Assembly (NCBI GenBank): GCA_000415965.1
Contig: KE356560.1
Span: 756,488 to 790,737 of the forward strand
Source of the DNA: Haloquadratum walsbyi J07HQW1
GTDB lineage: Archaea; Halobacteriota; Halobacteria; Halobacteriales; Haloferacaceae
DNA length: 34,250 bases
Direction of reading: 5' to 3'
In this document: positions 33,673-34,250 of the stretch, in pieces
Position numbering within the stretch: the first letter of the stretch is position 1
Layout: each line of letters opens with the position of its first letter
Translations under genes and position numbers: made by a program
Notes under the pieces: model-generated
The model's database searches: none
What the model saw: only the letters and a program-made list of their open reading frames with translations
What the model was told of the DNA's origin: nothing

Positions 33673-34250
33673 ATTGTCGGGTGCGTCCGATGTTGTGGAT
33701 GGAAAGCATGTCGTCAAAACGGAAATCCCACTCCCACCCTCATCAGAGCTACGTCAGCGACTGAGTAGGGTAGAGGGCAGTTCACATGTCAATCGCGGAT
33801 CGTACAACAGGTATTCACTTAAGCGATACTGACACTAACTCTGACTCTGATATTATATAATATTGTCTACTACTTTTGAATCGTATCTGAATATCACTTT
33901 CTACAACGGCAAGCAGGGCGAGTGCCTCGGGGCTTTGATACTGATACTGATGTGACCCCGAGGGTGAAGCCCGTCGAAGGATTTCTGAAACCTCACGGTT
34001 TATCAAAAAATTACGATCACAAAAAATATTGAAGACCTCAATCTGAAGTGGTCGTTCGGAAGTGTGGAAATGCGACTCCTCTCCCTCTCAAAACCCGCGA
34101 TTGGCGGTGCGACGGGAGTTGTCGAGTCGTGGTGGAGCGACCGACCCTCACGGACACCAGCGAGGTGTTCGGGTGTGAATTCCAGCCGACTTCGAAAAAA
34201 AGTCGAGGGGAATGAAATTCGCCTGCGTCCACCCGTCCATTTCTGGACGA
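33673..34250. other. Downstream region with IS-end copy C and a G+C-rich tail
   Basis: Positions 33673-33900 show no gene; a short tract of GACACTAACTCTGACTCTGA lies at 33829-33848. Copy C of the IS end follows. From about 34040 to the right edge the sequence is G+C-richer and open in the plus frame reading KCGNATPLPLKTR, which may be the tail of a TnpB or other transposon gene, but I cannot confirm it. Confidence 0.45.
33901..33985 (+). mobile_element. Hairpin-bearing IS-end, copy C
   Basis: The first 35 bases match 22271-22305 exactly on the opposite strand. GCCTCGGGG and CCCCGAGG form a perfect stem of 8 bp. The loop region differs from copy B by an extra 12 bases (a repeated ACTGAT unit), so a simple-sequence expansion has happened inside the repeat. 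G+C-richer, possibly transposon-derived sequence follows within 60-100 bases. Confidence 0.6.

Noticed and set aside
1..34250. CRISPR array or toxin-antitoxin locus
   Set aside because: No regularly spaced direct repeats were seen, and no small gene pair matches known toxin families; the NYN-PUA pair is better read as RNA metabolism.

Overview
The window looks like chromosome from a square haloarchaeon of the Haloquadratum type. This is an inference from several things: haloarchaeal protein families throughout (Tat-lipobox binding protein, GT2-flippase fusion of AglD type, SRP19-Gar1-presenilin-like protease cluster, DUF7123-like protein), strongly acidic proteins, unusually low G+C for a haloarchaeon, long AT-rich intergenic gaps and many decayed insertion sequences. 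No rRNA, tRNA, CRISPR array or intact transposase was found.

Layout. 1-5.5 kb: a peptide-type ABC binding protein cut by the left edge, an OFA-like MFS transporter and a gamma-glutamyltransferase. 6-10.6 kb: an AglD-like glycosyltransferase-flippase fusion, a DUF7123-like protein, a double winged-helix regulator and a stomatin-like SPFH protein. 10.8-13.4 kb: a two-gene ABC exporter and a KDPG aldolase. 14.4-20.7 kb: a pair of bacterial-PH-domain membrane proteins (YdbS/YdbT-like), a haloarchaeal protein of unknown function, a CopD-like membrane protein, a DUF2071/YqjF protein and a coiled-coil protein. 22.6-24.3 kb: srp19, gar1 (77 codons) and a presenilin-family intramembrane aspartyl protease. 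24.7-25.7 kb: a PUA-domain protein and a NYN-domain nuclease, translationally coupled. 27.3-33.7 kb: a complete-looking lysine operon, dapA-dapB-dapD-lysA-dapF-dapE, the succinylase variant of the diaminopimelate pathway, with almost every junction overlapping.

Between these blocks lies debris of IS200/IS605-family (IS1341-type) elements. There are tnpB fragments at about 21.47-21.82 kb and 26.1-26.8 kb, a probable tnpB tail at 20.7-21.0 kb, solo right-end hairpins resembling TnpB guide-RNA (omega RNA/sotRNA) 3' ends at about 14.1-14.26, 21.75-21.81 and 26.7-26.77 kb, and four copies of another hairpin-bearing end at 5.57, 22.27 (reverse), 25.98 and 33.90 kb. No copy encodes a whole TnpB, so any guide-like RNA from these loci would be an orphan needing a TnpB supplied in trans.

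A second theme is simple hexanucleotide repeats (coding Glu-Thr, Asp-Ser or Gln-Thr) at gene ends, linkers and non-coding DNA. One lies at the 5' end of lysA, where the ribosome-binding-site-supported ATG is out of frame with the enzyme, apparently by a 2-nt loss in the repeat. This is the most checkable unusual observation in the window.
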